Origin: Carya illinoinensis
Lineage: Eukaryota > Streptophyta > Magnoliopsida > Fagales > Juglandaceae
DNA length: 64,000 nt
NCBI RefSeq assembly: GCF_018687715.1
Contig: NC_056760.1
Span: 35,912,001 to 35,976,000, forward strand
Direction: 5' to 3'
Shown here: positions 23,025-32,639 of the stretch, piece after piece
Numbering within the stretch: the stretch's first letter is position 1
Layout of the letters: each line of letters opens with the position of its first letter
Position numbers and translations under genes: made by a program
The notes under the pieces: generated by a model
What the model saw: only the letters and a program-made list of their open reading frames with translations
What the model was told of the DNA's origin: nothing
The model's database searches: none

Positions 23025-23270
23025 CTGTAGGGGTGACCAGAAATAAAAGACTATTCATTTTGACCTCTACAAAAAAATTGTGAGGTGTAAAGAATGTGCC
23101 TTCTATAGACAGATCTCATATTAACAATTAGTTATTTCCAAAACAGCAGAATTTATATTGTCAGTCTGCCCCAAATTGTAGCCTTGATTCCAATTAATCA
23201 TATAGAACACAAGGTTTTGCTTGATACTTGAAGAAAATTAATTTTCTTGCACTTAATTTTTTTCCCCAGT

Positions 23271-25366
23271 TAATCATAGATCACAAGGTTTGTCGGCAGA
23301 TTTGGTGTAAAAAAAGCTTAGATCTAGGGGAAAAAGCTTAGACCTACAGGGTTGCTTCACTGGTTTGCTGCTCCAGTGGAATGAGAAAAGATGGCTATTT
23401 TCGGTGATGACTGGAGGAAATAGTTATCTGTTTCTTTTAGCAATCACATCATTATGGGCCAACTTTTGCTCTTTTTGGTAGAATCCAAGACTTTCGAATT
23501 TTCCTCAGAGAAATGGAGGTCCTCAATAAAAATTGTGGTAAACAATAGAAGGGTTTGGAGGTCTCTAGATAGGGGATGTAGCGGTATTAGGTGGCTGGTG
23601 GATATGGTGGAAGCTGTGTTTCAGGCAGAAAGAAAATTGGAATTCATCAAACATATGCGTGAAAGAAATAAAGACGTCATGGCTCAACGATGCTCCAACG
23701 TACATGGTAGATTCTTATCTATAACTAAATATGGAGGATGTCATTGGGGGGTTCTAGTCATTCTGGAAGGATATGAAGGCATGGATTGTGAGAAATTTGT
23801 TGTCAAGTTGCGCAAATTTCCTGATCTTTTTCCTCGCAATCGTGGAGTGGGGCATCGGAGAAAAGCCAACAGAATTTATCTGCTCATGAGAACAACATTA
23901 TGGGTTTGAAACAAAAAGACCTGAGCCCAACCACAGTGATGAGGCGATCATATGCAGAAGCTCTGAATACGAGTCCTGTTTCGGAAAATCAGTTTGCTAC
24001 TAGGGGCAAAAAGGGAAACAGAGAAAGGGGTCTGCACCCTCTACAGATTGTACATGGAAATATTCCAAGTCAGAAGGGGTTCGACTTGGATGGTTTAGGT
24101 CTTCCTAATGGCATGCACTGTTTATATTAAGTGAGATGCAAAACCAGCAGTTGCTATGTTATCAGAAAAAATTGAAGGACTAGATGTGATTAGAGGTGGT
24201 AATGGTGCTATAAGGTCCAATAAGGGCGAGCTTGGCGTGTTAAGCAATGGGCTGAATGCTAAAAAATTAGAGAAAGGAAAAAAGAAAATTGGGTTTGGCC
24301 CTGTTTCAATATCTAGACTTAGGCTAGTGTGGAGGGTCAAAAGGAGAAGCGGGTCATTTACATTTGAAGTGGGTTCTACATCAGGTTTTGGTGTGGAGAC
24401 GACTAAAATGGATTGCCCCTCACCAAAAGTGACCCAGAAATCGCCGACCAGTTGCGCATCCAATGCTCTTTTCGTCGAATTGATGGCACCACGACAAAAC
24501 CTGAGGTATTGTCGAGTTTTGGGGGGTTTCCGCTAACCCCAAACTCCAAATGGCAACTTGGGTTCCACCACCCATGTCGGAGTGAACCAATGTACCTATT
24601 CAGGTATCTTGCAGGTTGAAATATAACTTTGGCCAAGGTGGTGACAACATCAATAGCGTTGTGGAAGAGACGCGAGTTTTAGGAACTGGTGTGGAGAAAG
24701 AGATAGGGTTGTCATTGGGGCCTTACGAGGGGGAATTTTTAGGGCTTGGTCCATGGTTTAGAGCGGAGTCTATAGAAAATGTTGTCTCCCTGATATCTCT
24801 CTCATTGATTACCAATATTGCTAATTCATCATCGAATTGGGTTTTGGATAAGATAAATGAGATACAACAGTGTGTGGGGATTACTTGTGAAGGATTCAAG
24901 GACCAATTCACAGTACTACTTATTGCAATAGAGGCGATTCATGTACTTGGCACAAAATCAAAAAGAGCAGAGAGCTAAAGCATCTTACTTGGGCAATCAA
25001 CTATAACGATAAGGGAAGTAGTTTAAGTCAAGGAAGGACCAGAGGGAAGACAGAACCAAATGTATATTCTTGGTAGGACCAGTGTGTTGGGGAATTTACA
25101 TGGCTTGGTAAATGGGCAAAATATGGTTTGGTGGTATAGGCATTGGTGCACTGGTGGTGGTTTGGGCCAAGTGCATATTTGGGCTTGTGCTAGAGCTTTG
25201 TTATGTTCCTTTTCCTAGATAGGTTTGTTGTTGGGCTAGGGCTTTGTTGGGTTCATTGTTCCTTGTATATTTTTTGCACCCCAACTAGGTGTTTTCTCTT
25301 GTGTACATCTAGTGTACCTGGCTACGCCTATTGGTATTAATAAATTTTTATTTATAAAAAAAAAAA
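23271..25366 (+). mobile_element. LINE derivative with ORF1 and 3' tail only
   Basis: The insertion is flanked by perfect 9-base duplications TTCCCCAGT (23262-23270 and 25367-25375) and ends in poly-A (25356-25366). The preceding CTTGTGTAC...GGCTACGCCTATTGG...AATAAATTTTTATTTATAA block is the common 3' end of plant L1-type elements; a similar end occurs at about 62580-62651. It carries an ORF1-like part (23454-23909 and degenerate continuation to about 25050) but no endonuclease or reverse transcriptase, so it moved with help from another LINE. It lies in intron 4 of the CCCH pseudogene in the opposite sense. Confidence 0.8.
23454..23909 (+). pseudogene. LINE ORF1-like fragment
   Basis: This 151-codon frame has the pattern of the amino part of plant LINE ORF1-type proteins: an ESKTFE block, a WLVDMV region, an RCSNVHGRFLSI block and a VLVILEGYEGMDCEKFVVKLRK block. 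I recognise the type from plant non-LTR elements, not from a named domain. Downstream the sense is scattered over frames with many stops to about 25050, so the protein is incomplete. Role in the family: RNA binding in the retrotransposition particle (inferred). Confidence 0.55.
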
Positions 25367-25375
25367 TTCCCCAGT

Positions 25376-26151
25376 CTGTACGTCACCAAGTTGATGGGAA
25401 ACAAAGTTTCCAACAACAATCCACACATGCAAATTTGGGATGGGATCCTTTACAATTGGATTTAGAAAGGCCTAGAACAATTCTTTTAAATCTTCCACTT
25501 AACTTTGTATCCATGGTTAAGTATTTTCTTTTTATGTTTCAAATATAAATTTTGATAATTTTCCAATTAGATTCCTCTTAGGTTTTCAGATGGATTTTAA
25601 ATGGCTTATGTTTCAAACATCTATATACAAATTTTAAAGAAAATTACTTTTTGGAACTATTAAAACTATTTGCAGCTTCTCATTGTATAGGCTAACTACT
25701 AGACAAGAACTAGAGAATTAAAATGAATGTGTTACACTAACTCAACCCATGCAGCCCACCAAAGAAAATATTAAAACATAGAGAGAATATCAGCTTTTAA
25801 TTTCTAGAAAAATTCACTCTCAAAGTATTCAATGGCCAAAGTTGTTTTTGTCACTTCCATGCTTTAAAAAGTGATGCTTTCTCATGTCAAAGAGCATTAA
25901 TCCTTTATTTCTACCAAGTAACAACCATTGCCAGAATTGCTTGTTCACTTTCGTGCTTGATGAATCACAACGGACCTGTTAATGCAAGCTCAGTGGAAGC
26001 AACCAGAACATCTCTGGCATGAGATTGAGCCTATAACCGGTAGAAGAGTATGAGATTGAGCATCAAAAATGAAGAGAAAATTATGAAAAACACATCTTCC
26101 ACAAACAAAATATTTATACACCGTAGAGAGAACATTATAGAGACCACTTAC
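25376..26151 (-). other. Intron 4 of CCCH pseudogene (proximal part)
   Basis: AT-rich intron between the LINE derivative and exon 4, starting at the GTAAGTGG donor after 26152. Nothing else recognisable. Confidence 0.7.
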
Positions 26152-26240
26152 AATATCAGTTGGCTTGTTCTGCTTATACTCAGTTTTCTTTGATTCAACA
26201 ATCTTCTCCAAAGTCTGTTGATCCCAGTCCTCCATTGTTT
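26152..26240 (-). pseudogene. CCCH pseudogene, exon 4
   Basis: This exon is intact: the frame codes ETMEDWDQQTLEKIVESKK and then TEYKQNKPTDI up to a GTAAGT donor. It joins exons 3 and 5 in the correct phase and matches the linker between the two zinc fingers of the family closely. Confidence 0.92.
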
Positions 26241-26333
26241 CTTCAAAATGAAAGTCATGTGAAACTCACAATGAAGTTAAAGAAATCAAAGTAAAGTAAA
26301 AATAGCAACCAAAGATGGTATCCTATTAAATAC

Positions 26334-26473
26334 CTTGGTCACTCTTATCACTGTAAAGATCAATCTTTTCCCCCTTCCTCTGAACATTCAAATCATGTGA
26401 AAATTTGCATTAAAGCCTTTAGCACACTAACCCACTTTCTAAAATTCACATAATATAGACTTGGGATCAACAC
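26334..26473 (-). pseudogene. CCCH pseudogene, exon 3 (first zinc finger, broken)
   Basis: Between a GATCAG acceptor and a GTATTT donor the exon can be aligned to the family's VDPKSILCEF...SHDLNVQRKGEK region. In frame it has TAG at 26439-26441 and TAG at 26427-26429, then a one-base deletion near 26409-26411 that breaks the third cysteine codon, after which SHDLNVQRKGEKIDLYSDK reads in the shifted frame. The first CCCH finger is therefore destroyed three times over. Confidence 0.93.
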
Positions 26474-26581
26474 CTGATCACCAACCCAATTAGTAGAAAT
26501 TGTGCACCGTCCACAAAATGAGTATAACAAAATTATTTACTAACGACATGGGTAAAAGAACCAAAGAAATAAGATGTTTAC

Positions 26582-26663
26582 CAACAGGCACTTTGGGCTG
26601 ACTGACAGCTATCTTGAACAAATCATCCAATTCCTTATCTTGGGCCTTCCCTTCCTCCTCCTT
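26582..26663 (-). pseudogene. CCCH pseudogene, exon 2
   Basis: An intact 82-base exon between TTAACAG and a GTAAAC donor codes KEEEGKAQDKELDDLFK and then IAVSQPKVPV, the conserved segment before the first finger. The phase fits exon 3. Confidence 0.92.
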
Positions 26664-26896
26664 CTGTTAACCATACAAGTATTCTTAGCAAAATGTCTAA
26701 AAAAACATATCTCAGTGTTCTGCCACTGAGAAATTACATTAAACAAGTACTTTAACCAGTTAAAAAGTGAAAACCTACAAATGAAAGCTTCAACCACGTG
26801 AACAAAATGTTGTATTGGGCATATCCAAGTAAAAATTATCGATAACTAATGAAAACGTGAAATTCATCGGTTTACTTTATTTTCTTTAGTTAAGTA

Positions 26897-27352
26897 TGTT
26901 AGGCCACGACATTCTGTGAGGATGGATGTGAGGTACGTGGAATGTACGTAACAAAAAAAGTTGAACGTGAAAAGCTTGTTGTATGCGACATGCATGCAGA
27001 GAAGAGCTTACGGGCACGCGAAGAATGAGAAGGTTACGCTGGGGGGACTGGGTCATTGGCAGTTAGAGTGATTTTTTCTCCATATTTAGTTCGTTTGTTC
27101 GTGTACACTATTTTTCTGCATGTTTATTTGGTGTGCTCCATTTTCTATTTTTACATGTGTTTGCATCTAGTTGTTGGTTTCTCATTTTCTTTTGTTTCGA
27201 TTTACGTTGTATGAGGTTTTTCTTATTTAAGCAGCCTACAGTTGTCAATGAAGAAGAAGAAATCATTTTGTTATTCGACACTTGCGGTACTTTCTCACCC
27301 GAAGAAAAACCCATTTACTTATTCTCATATTATCTGGGCTTGGTGAAGGTCA
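26897..27352 (+). repeat. 5' LTR of deleted gypsy element
   Basis: This 456-base repeat shares its whole plan with 28419-28891, including TGTTAGGCCA at the start, the AAGCAGCCTACAGTTGTCAATG block and a TCA end. It has scattered substitutions and small indels relative to the other LTR. Confidence 0.88.
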
Positions 27353-27368
27353 AGATGGGCTAGACCGG

Positions 27369-28295
27369 ATGGAGCTCAGCATGGCTGACAGACTGCGGCA
27401 TGTGGAAGAAACTCTTAACCGTCTCTTTGATGTACTCCTTGCAAACCAGGAACCTCCAAACCATGGTATCCAATACCGTGAAAGTCACAATGGGGGACGA
27501 CTTGTTGTATCCTCCAAAACAGTGAAGCTGGAATTTCCTCAATTCTCAGGGGATGACCCGACGAAGTGGTTCAACCATGTGAACCAATTTTTTGAATTTT
27601 AGAATACTCCCGAAGCCCAGAAAATGGCGTTGGCCTCCTACCACTTAGAATGAAAGGCCAACCAGTAGTGGTAGTGGATCCGCAGGACTTTCCAAGAAGA
27701 AGGACGAGTTCTCTCATGGACAGATTTTGAAGAGGAATTATGGGCGCTTTGGGCCTTTGGATTGCGAAGATTTTGATGAAGCTCTTTCACAAATCAGGTA
27801 GACTAGCTCCCTGGATGAATACCAGTGGGAATTTGAACAATTAGGCAATCGGGTCAGAGGTTGGACGCAAAAGGCTCTTGTGGGAACATTCATGGGTGGT
27901 TTAAGGAGGGAGATCTCAGATGGGATCCGCATGTTTAAACCACAGACATTAAAAGATGTTATCCGCTTCGCGCAGATGAGAGACGATCAACTCACACGGC
28001 AGCGGGAGTTCTTACAACCATCCCCACTTGAAAGAGCTCTTCTAGCTCTTCCACCAGCAGCTTGTGTAGCTCCGTAGCACTTGCTGATCCGATCAAGCGA
28101 TTATCATGGGAGGAAATGCAAAGGAGGAGAGCACAATGCCTCTGTTTCCATTGCAATGATTGTTTTATAGCCGGGCATAGATGCCAAAGACCCCAATTGT
28201 TATTCTTGGAGGGACATGCGGGTAACGTGGTATGTGAGGACATCACTGATCAACAAACATTGGAGGCTGACCAAGGTGGGGGGGAAGTGGAATAA
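27369..28295 (+). pseudogene. Gypsy gag remnant with zinc knuckle
   Basis: From an ATG at 27369 the sequence codes a gypsy gag: VKLEFPQFSGDDPTKWFNHV near 27515-27574, a stop at 27600-27602, further gag (SLDEYQWEFEQL and DQLTRQREF-type blocks) in another frame to about 28075, and the knuckle CFHC...GHRC near 28140-28180 back in the first frame. There are several stops and two frame changes. It then jumps to the pol end, so pol is deleted. Confidence 0.85.
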
Positions 28296-28418
28296 ATTTT
28301 AGTGTAATGGAAGCATCTTCTAGCCAATGAGGCAATGTGGGATCAAAAAAAAAAAAAAGCTACGGGAGATGTTTTTGAATATGAACCTTGAGGACGATCC
28401 ACTTGATGGGAGAGGTAT

Positions 28419-28891
28419 TGTTAGGCCATGACATTCTATGAGGATGGACGTGAGGTATGTAGAATGTACGTAACAAAACAAGTTGAACGTGGAAAGCTTG
28501 TTGCATGCGACATGCATGCAGAGAAGAGCTTACGGGCACATGAAGAATCAGAAGGTTACGCTGGGTGGACTGGGTCACCTGTAGGACTTGGTCATTGGCA
28601 GTTAGAGTGATTTTTTCTACGTATTTAGTTCGTTAGTTTGTGTACTCTATTTTTCTGCATGTTTATTTCGTGTGCTCTGTTTTCTATTTTTACGTGTGTT
28701 TGTGTCCAGTTGTTGGTTTCTCATTTCCTTTTGTTTTCAGTTTACGTTGTACGAGGTTTTGCTTATTTAAGCAGCCTACAGTTGTCAATGAAGAAGAAGA
28801 AATCATTTTTTATTCAACACTTGCGGTACTTTCTCATCCGAAGAGAAACCCATATACTTATTCTCGTATTATCTGAGTTTGGGACCTATCA
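28419..28891 (+). repeat. 3' LTR of deleted gypsy element
   Basis: This 473-base repeat is the partner of 26897-27352 and is followed directly by the AAGTA target-site duplication at 28892-28896. Confidence 0.88.
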
Positions 28892-29116
28892 AAGTAATTG
28901 ACAACAACACCTTTAAATTCGCTTCCTGTCCAAAATACTTGAAATGCAAAATGGTAAGAACAATCTCTGTCCTATATTTATAATTGCAATAAAGTCTTGT
29001 AGGTTTGCTACACCAAAACATGCAAGAAACAGAATAACAACTAAAATTCACATATCATCCGCAATCTAGCGCAGTAAAATAAAAGTACGGTTATATAAGG
29101 GAACAAAATACGGAAC

Positions 29117-29287
29117 CTTGGCAGCCGACTTGGTAGGATCAGGCTTGGGCTGTACCGACTGCTTGAGGCTCTGGACGTACTTCTGGACATTCTTGCTCTT
29201 GCTTTTGTTCTTGAGCCCGAAGGACTTTTCCTCTACGATCTTCTGCTTCTTCGTCAAATCGGCCTTCGATTGCTGCTTCGGCTACAT
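29117..29287 (-). pseudogene. CCCH pseudogene, exon 1 with stop at codon 2
   Basis: The minus strand reads ATG TAG and then CCG AAG CAG, that is a stop followed by PKQQSKADL, KKQKIVEEKSFGLKNK and VQKYVQSLKQSVQPKPDP, to a donor AAG/GTTCCG. This is the conserved amino end of the family apart from the TAG at 29282-29284 where a proline codon is expected. No other in-frame ATG is present in the exon, so translation of the normal frame cannot start here. Confidence 0.9.
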
Positions 29288-29332
29288 CTCTTATCGTCAT
29301 TAAAGACGATCTTCTTCTTGATTTTTCAGGTT

Positions 29333-29527
29333 TCAGATACCAAAAATCGTAGCTGTTAGGGTAGTCGATCTGACTCTTAAGGTTTTGTCAGTGAAGGGTC
29401 GGAGTAACCTGTCCTGTGAGGGAAGAGACGGTACAGGGCCAGAGGCTACAGCGATGTCTTGTTTTGTCATGGGTTCGAGAAGCTCATCCAAAGCCAAAGG
29501 TGAGTTTCCGGCCGTGCCCTTGATGCT
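29333..29527 (-). other. Possible exon of unknown gene upstream of CCCH pseudogene
   Basis: A GC-richer open stretch on the minus strand follows a CACAG acceptor-like site at 29528 and ends at a TGA (29333-29335), only 45 bases before the pseudogene ATG. It codes a segment with LALDELLEP and QDRLLRPFTDK. I do not recognise it. It could be a displaced exon, the leader of the pseudogene transcript, or chance. Confidence 0.3.
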
Positions 29528-29582
29528 CTGTGAACATGGCACATAATTAACCAGGCTGGCAATGAGGAAAAAAAACAGTATA

Positions 29583-30050
29583 AGGCTAGGTTTGGTTTCA
29601 AATATTATTTCAATTTATCTAAAGTAAAATATTACTCTTATCAATGGTTTGTACCGCTGGTATTTACTATTGTGACTTTTTTTATTTTTTTTTATTATTT
29701 TTTTACTTAATTATTAAATAAGTATTTTTTAATAATATTGTAAATTCTTTTTAAGAATATTTAAATGTGTTAAAAGATATATGTAAAAAAAAATCTCAAA
29801 ATGCACTAGCAGGAGCCCCAGCTGGAGCTCCTAGCGGTGGGAGTAGCACCGCCCTTATCTAAATTGATGTTATTCCATTATTATAATTTTTTTAATTTTT
29901 TATTAAAAACATAATAAATAATTAATTTATTTTTAAAATTTTAAAATAATAATAATATTAAAAAATAATATTTTATCCAATTTTAAATTTTTATCTAAAC
30001 TATGACATCTAATCTCACCGTCTAAACCTCACCTAAATAAACCCGAAATG
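29583..30050 (-). repeat. Family A repeat (reverse) with family B repeat nested inside
   Basis: Reverse-oriented family A sequence appears on both sides (about 29583-29640 and 29870-30050), interrupted by a family B copy at about 29640-29870. The B copy has its A/T core and a CAGGAGCCCCAGCTGGAGCT rim. CTTATC occurs on both sides of the inner copy and may be its target duplication. Confidence 0.5.
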
Positions 30051-30440
30051 GGTGAACCTATTCGTAGTACATAGTATGGACTTCCCAACAGTCTCCCTGA
30101 ATTGTGCTCATCCAAAAATCAAAGGGAAAAAGAAAATACTTTTCTTTGTTTGGTTTAATGGTAGGGCAACAGAAATGGGGATAGCTCTTTCCTTCCGTTA
30201 AACCTGGATGACGACTCCAACAAAGATTCTAATGTAACTACTATTGTAAACACAAATAAATTCAAAAAATGAAGTCAAATGAATACTTTGATCTCGTGTA
30301 TTCTTAGCCCATCGAATAAAAAAAGGGAGTCGTTACCAACATGGTTAATTTGACGTTTTAGAATCTTATGAACTACTAGGCTTTGATTGTTGTGCTAGGA
30401 AATAAGAAAAGGCCAGCACAACAATCAAAGGTATGGATGA
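30051..30440. other. Intergenic stretch with a perfect hairpin
   Basis: No gene is visible. It contains the inverted repeat at 30381-30430, listed separately, and ends at the poly-T that marks the 3' end of the next LINE. Confidence 0.5.
30381..30430. repeat. Perfect 16-bp inverted repeat (hairpin)
   Basis: CTTTGATTGTTGTGCT at 30381-30396 is exactly complementary in reverse to AGCACAACAATCAAAG at 30415-30430, with an 18-base A-rich loop. It lies just outside the 3' end of a LINE. Confidence 0.85.
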
Positions 30441-30639
30441 GCTTTTTTTTTTATTTTTCTTTTTCTTTTTTTGAAGAAGAAATGTTCTCTATTGATTAAA
30501 CATCTCAAATGAGGGAAAGAATACAAGGACAACTTTCCATATCAATAACGTCGTCTGAAACTCCTAGAGCATTTTTAGCGGGTACATCTGCAGCAACATT
30601 TTATCCTCTTTTGATATGAGTAGCTTCCCAAAACTCTAG

Positions 30640-30939
30640 CTATGAAAGAATATATTTTGTTTCCCAAATAAAAGCTCTCGAATTGTGACAAGAATCAACA
30701 ATCTGATTAAAGTTTCTAATAACATTTAAAGCATCTCCTTCAGGAATAATCTTTTTTATTCCAATCTCCAAAACAAATTTGACTGATTGAAGAGCCCCAT
30801 AGGATTCAGCCAGGTAAGGATCTTGAACAAAGCTTTCATGCATCCTCTTTGTAGCAATAACCTGCCCTTCATTATCTCTTACTATTATCTCAATGCCCAC
30901 CTTGCCAATAATCCTACTAAGAGTTGCATCCCAGTTCAT
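30640..30939 (-). pseudogene. LINE RNase H domain fragment
   Basis: An open 99-codon stretch matches plant LINE RNase H (RVT_3 type) with MNWDATLS, IVRDNEGQVIATKRM, AESYGALQSVKFVLEIG and EGDALNVIRNFNQ. It degrades RNA in RNA-DNA hybrids in intact elements. Here it is cut off from a working RT. Confidence 0.8.
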
Positions 30940-31156
30940 TTTGTAGACCCCAATAGGAGGAGGTTCCTAGCTAGTAATGTTGGCATTCAAACCTGCCTCA
31001 TTGTTGCTCTCCATCTTATTAGCAGCTTGAAAATCGATGGTTTCCTGTTTTGATTGAATCATAACTTCTGTTAGATGAGTAAAAGATCCTTTGAAGAGAA
31101 ATGTATTTCTTCTTTGCCATATCTTCTTAGCTGTTGTGACAATCTCCTTCACTAGC

Positions 31157-31387
31157 GGAAGATGCCAAAAGAGTGCTGAACCAATTTGCTATCTGGTCAG
31201 CAGTTCATACTAAAAGAGAGGGCAACAAAGCAGCACATGCCCTGGCAAAGAATGCCCTCACCCTTTCTGAAGATTTGTTAGAACTTGAAGTTACTCCAAG
31301 ATGTGTTTAACAGATTGTAAGAAATGATATGTCTGTAATCTCTTGTTAAGGAAATGAAATGATTTTTCTCAAAAAAAAAAAAAAAAA
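31157..31387 (+). mobile_element. 229-bp 5'-truncated LINE tail nested in opposite-strand LINE
   Basis: The insert codes the end of a LINE RNase H on the plus strand (KREGNKAAHALAKNAL) followed by a short 3' untranslated part and poly-A at 31371-31387. It is flanked by AATCTCCTTCACTAGC (31141-31156) and AATCTCCTCCACTAGC (31386-31401), a 16-base duplication with one mismatch that shares bases with the poly-A. This is textbook target-primed insertion of a truncated copy. Confidence 0.85.
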
Positions 31388-31674
31388 TCTCCTCCACTAG
31401 CTCTCAGTCGAACAATTCAAAGATAGTTGCAAGCCACTTCAAAAACCTGACAGCAGAAAAACCTCACTTATGAAGCTTTTTAGCACACATGCACCACACA
31501 TCCTTTGCAGCAGGGCATTCCCATATTGCATGAGTACCTGTCTCTTCTTCTAGCTGAAAAATGGGAAATAAAGGTGATTCAACAACCTTCCTCTTAAAAA
31601 TATTTAAGTTTGTTGGTAGAGAATCCAGGCATGCTCTCCATATGAAAACTTTAGTTGCATTAGGAACACTTATT

Positions 31675-31965
31675 CTAGATTAGAGACCAGACTTGTCTAT
31701 CAGAATTAGAGTTTGAACATTGCCCTTTCCATCTTTCTATCAATTCCTTCAGTAAATGGTAAGCACATTTAACTATAAAAAGGCCATTCATACTACACCT
31801 CCACACTAACTTGTCTAGACAATTTGAAAAACTGACATGCATATGTTGAATTAGCTCCACTTCCCTACTTGAAAAGCAATCTTTGATCAATGGAACATTC
31901 CAACATTTTGTGTCTGAGTTAATGAGAGCTACTACCTTTGTATTAGAGTCCAACACAACAGGCAT
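31675..31965 (-). pseudogene. LINE zf-RVT-region fragment
   Basis: The open stretch contains WNVPLIKDCFSSREVELI and DKLVWRCSMNGLFIVKCAYHLL, the pattern of the region preceding zf-RVT in plant LINEs (DxLxWxxxxxGxFxVKSAY). It is part of the LINE at 30442-32635. Confidence 0.75.
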
Positions 31966-32639
31966 ACTTTGGATTTTGAAAGAAGATGGCTAGGAAATCC
32001 AACGATGCTTCCAAATCCTTACTTGTTCACCATTACTCATGGAGATCCCTCTTCCACCAGATTCTTTGCTGCAAATAAACTTCTCCAGATAAATGATGGG
32101 TTAGCACCCCATTTAGCTTCAAGAAATGAGGTTGTAGGAAAATATTTCAGATTGAAAACTTTACTAGCTAAAGCCTCTGGGTTTTGCATAAACCTTCATG
32201 CTTGTTTTGCAAGTAGTGCCAAGTTGAAGCTTTCCAAATCCCTAAAACCCAAGCCTTCTAGTGACTTGGCCTTCTCCATTTGACTCCAAGAAACCCAATG
32301 AATCTTTCATTCATTCTATTGTTGGTTCCACCAAAACTACCTCATCACTTGGTTAATTTTATTTAGAAGGGATTTAGGTAGTTTGAACACACCCATGCAA
32401 CAAGTGGGCAAGGCTTTGGACAGGAGCTTGGTTTTCTAGTTACTGGCCCAGCTTCTTACTCTATCCAATATGCTAGTAAAAGCTTGGTAACAAGATCTGC
32501 CAATAAGAGCAAGTAACCCCAAATACTTTTCATAAGATGAAGAGGATCTTAATACTCAGAATGATCCCCCTGACTTCCTTGTATGTGTTTCTACTAAAAT
32601 TAATAGAGGTCTTGTCTTTATTTATTTATAAACTTCCCT

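Larger units (their letters stand above)
26897..28891 (+). mobile_element. Internally deleted Ty3/gypsy LTR element, 1995 bp
   Basis: LTRs at 26897-27352 and 28419-28891 start TGTTAGGCCA and end TCA, with the same AAGTA on both sides (26892-26896 and 28892-28896). The interior of about 1.07 kb carries a decayed gag with the CCHC knuckle typical of plant gypsy gag-pol and a short end-of-pol-like stretch just before the 3' LTR; protease, RT, RNase H and integrase are missing. A purine-rich GATGGGAGAGG precedes the 3' LTR. It lies in intron 1 of the CCCH pseudogene on the opposite strand. Confidence 0.88.
8925..29287 (-). pseudogene. DFRP1/ZC3H15-type CCCH zinc-finger gene, dead copy with four transposon insertions
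   Basis: Eight exons bounded by GT-AG sites can be read on the minus strand and match, in order, the plant homologues of DFRP1/ZC3H15. In that family the protein binds and stabilises the translation-associated GTPase DRG1 in the cytoplasm. The exons are 29117-29287, 26582-26663, 26334-26473, 26152-26240, 22837-23024, 22518-22647, 22369-22389 plus 19735-19821, and 18936-19043 plus 8925-8986. Together they would encode about 355 residues, the expected family length. Retained introns show a duplicated, not retroposed, copy. It is non-functional: codon 2 is TAG, exon 3 has two in-frame TAG codons and a one-base deletion inside the first CCCH finger, exon 5 has lost a finger cysteine, exon 6 has a stop and a frame change, and exons 7 and 8 are split by LTR elements. 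Insertions account for about 16.6 of the 20.4 kb. Confidence 0.9.
30442..32635 (-). mobile_element. LINE (L1 type), 5'-truncated, minus strand
   Basis: From right to left the minus strand codes the region after the RT core ([43 protein letters not shown]), the zinc-finger-like zf-RVT region (about 31400-31965), and an RNase H domain (30640-30939, WDATLSRI, GIEIIVRDNEGQVIATKRM, EGDALNVI). It ends in an A-rich tail seen as T-rich sequence at 30442-30471. Many stops break the frame. The 5' part with endonuclease and RT core is absent; the boundary near 32635 abuts a copia fragment. Confidence 0.8.
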
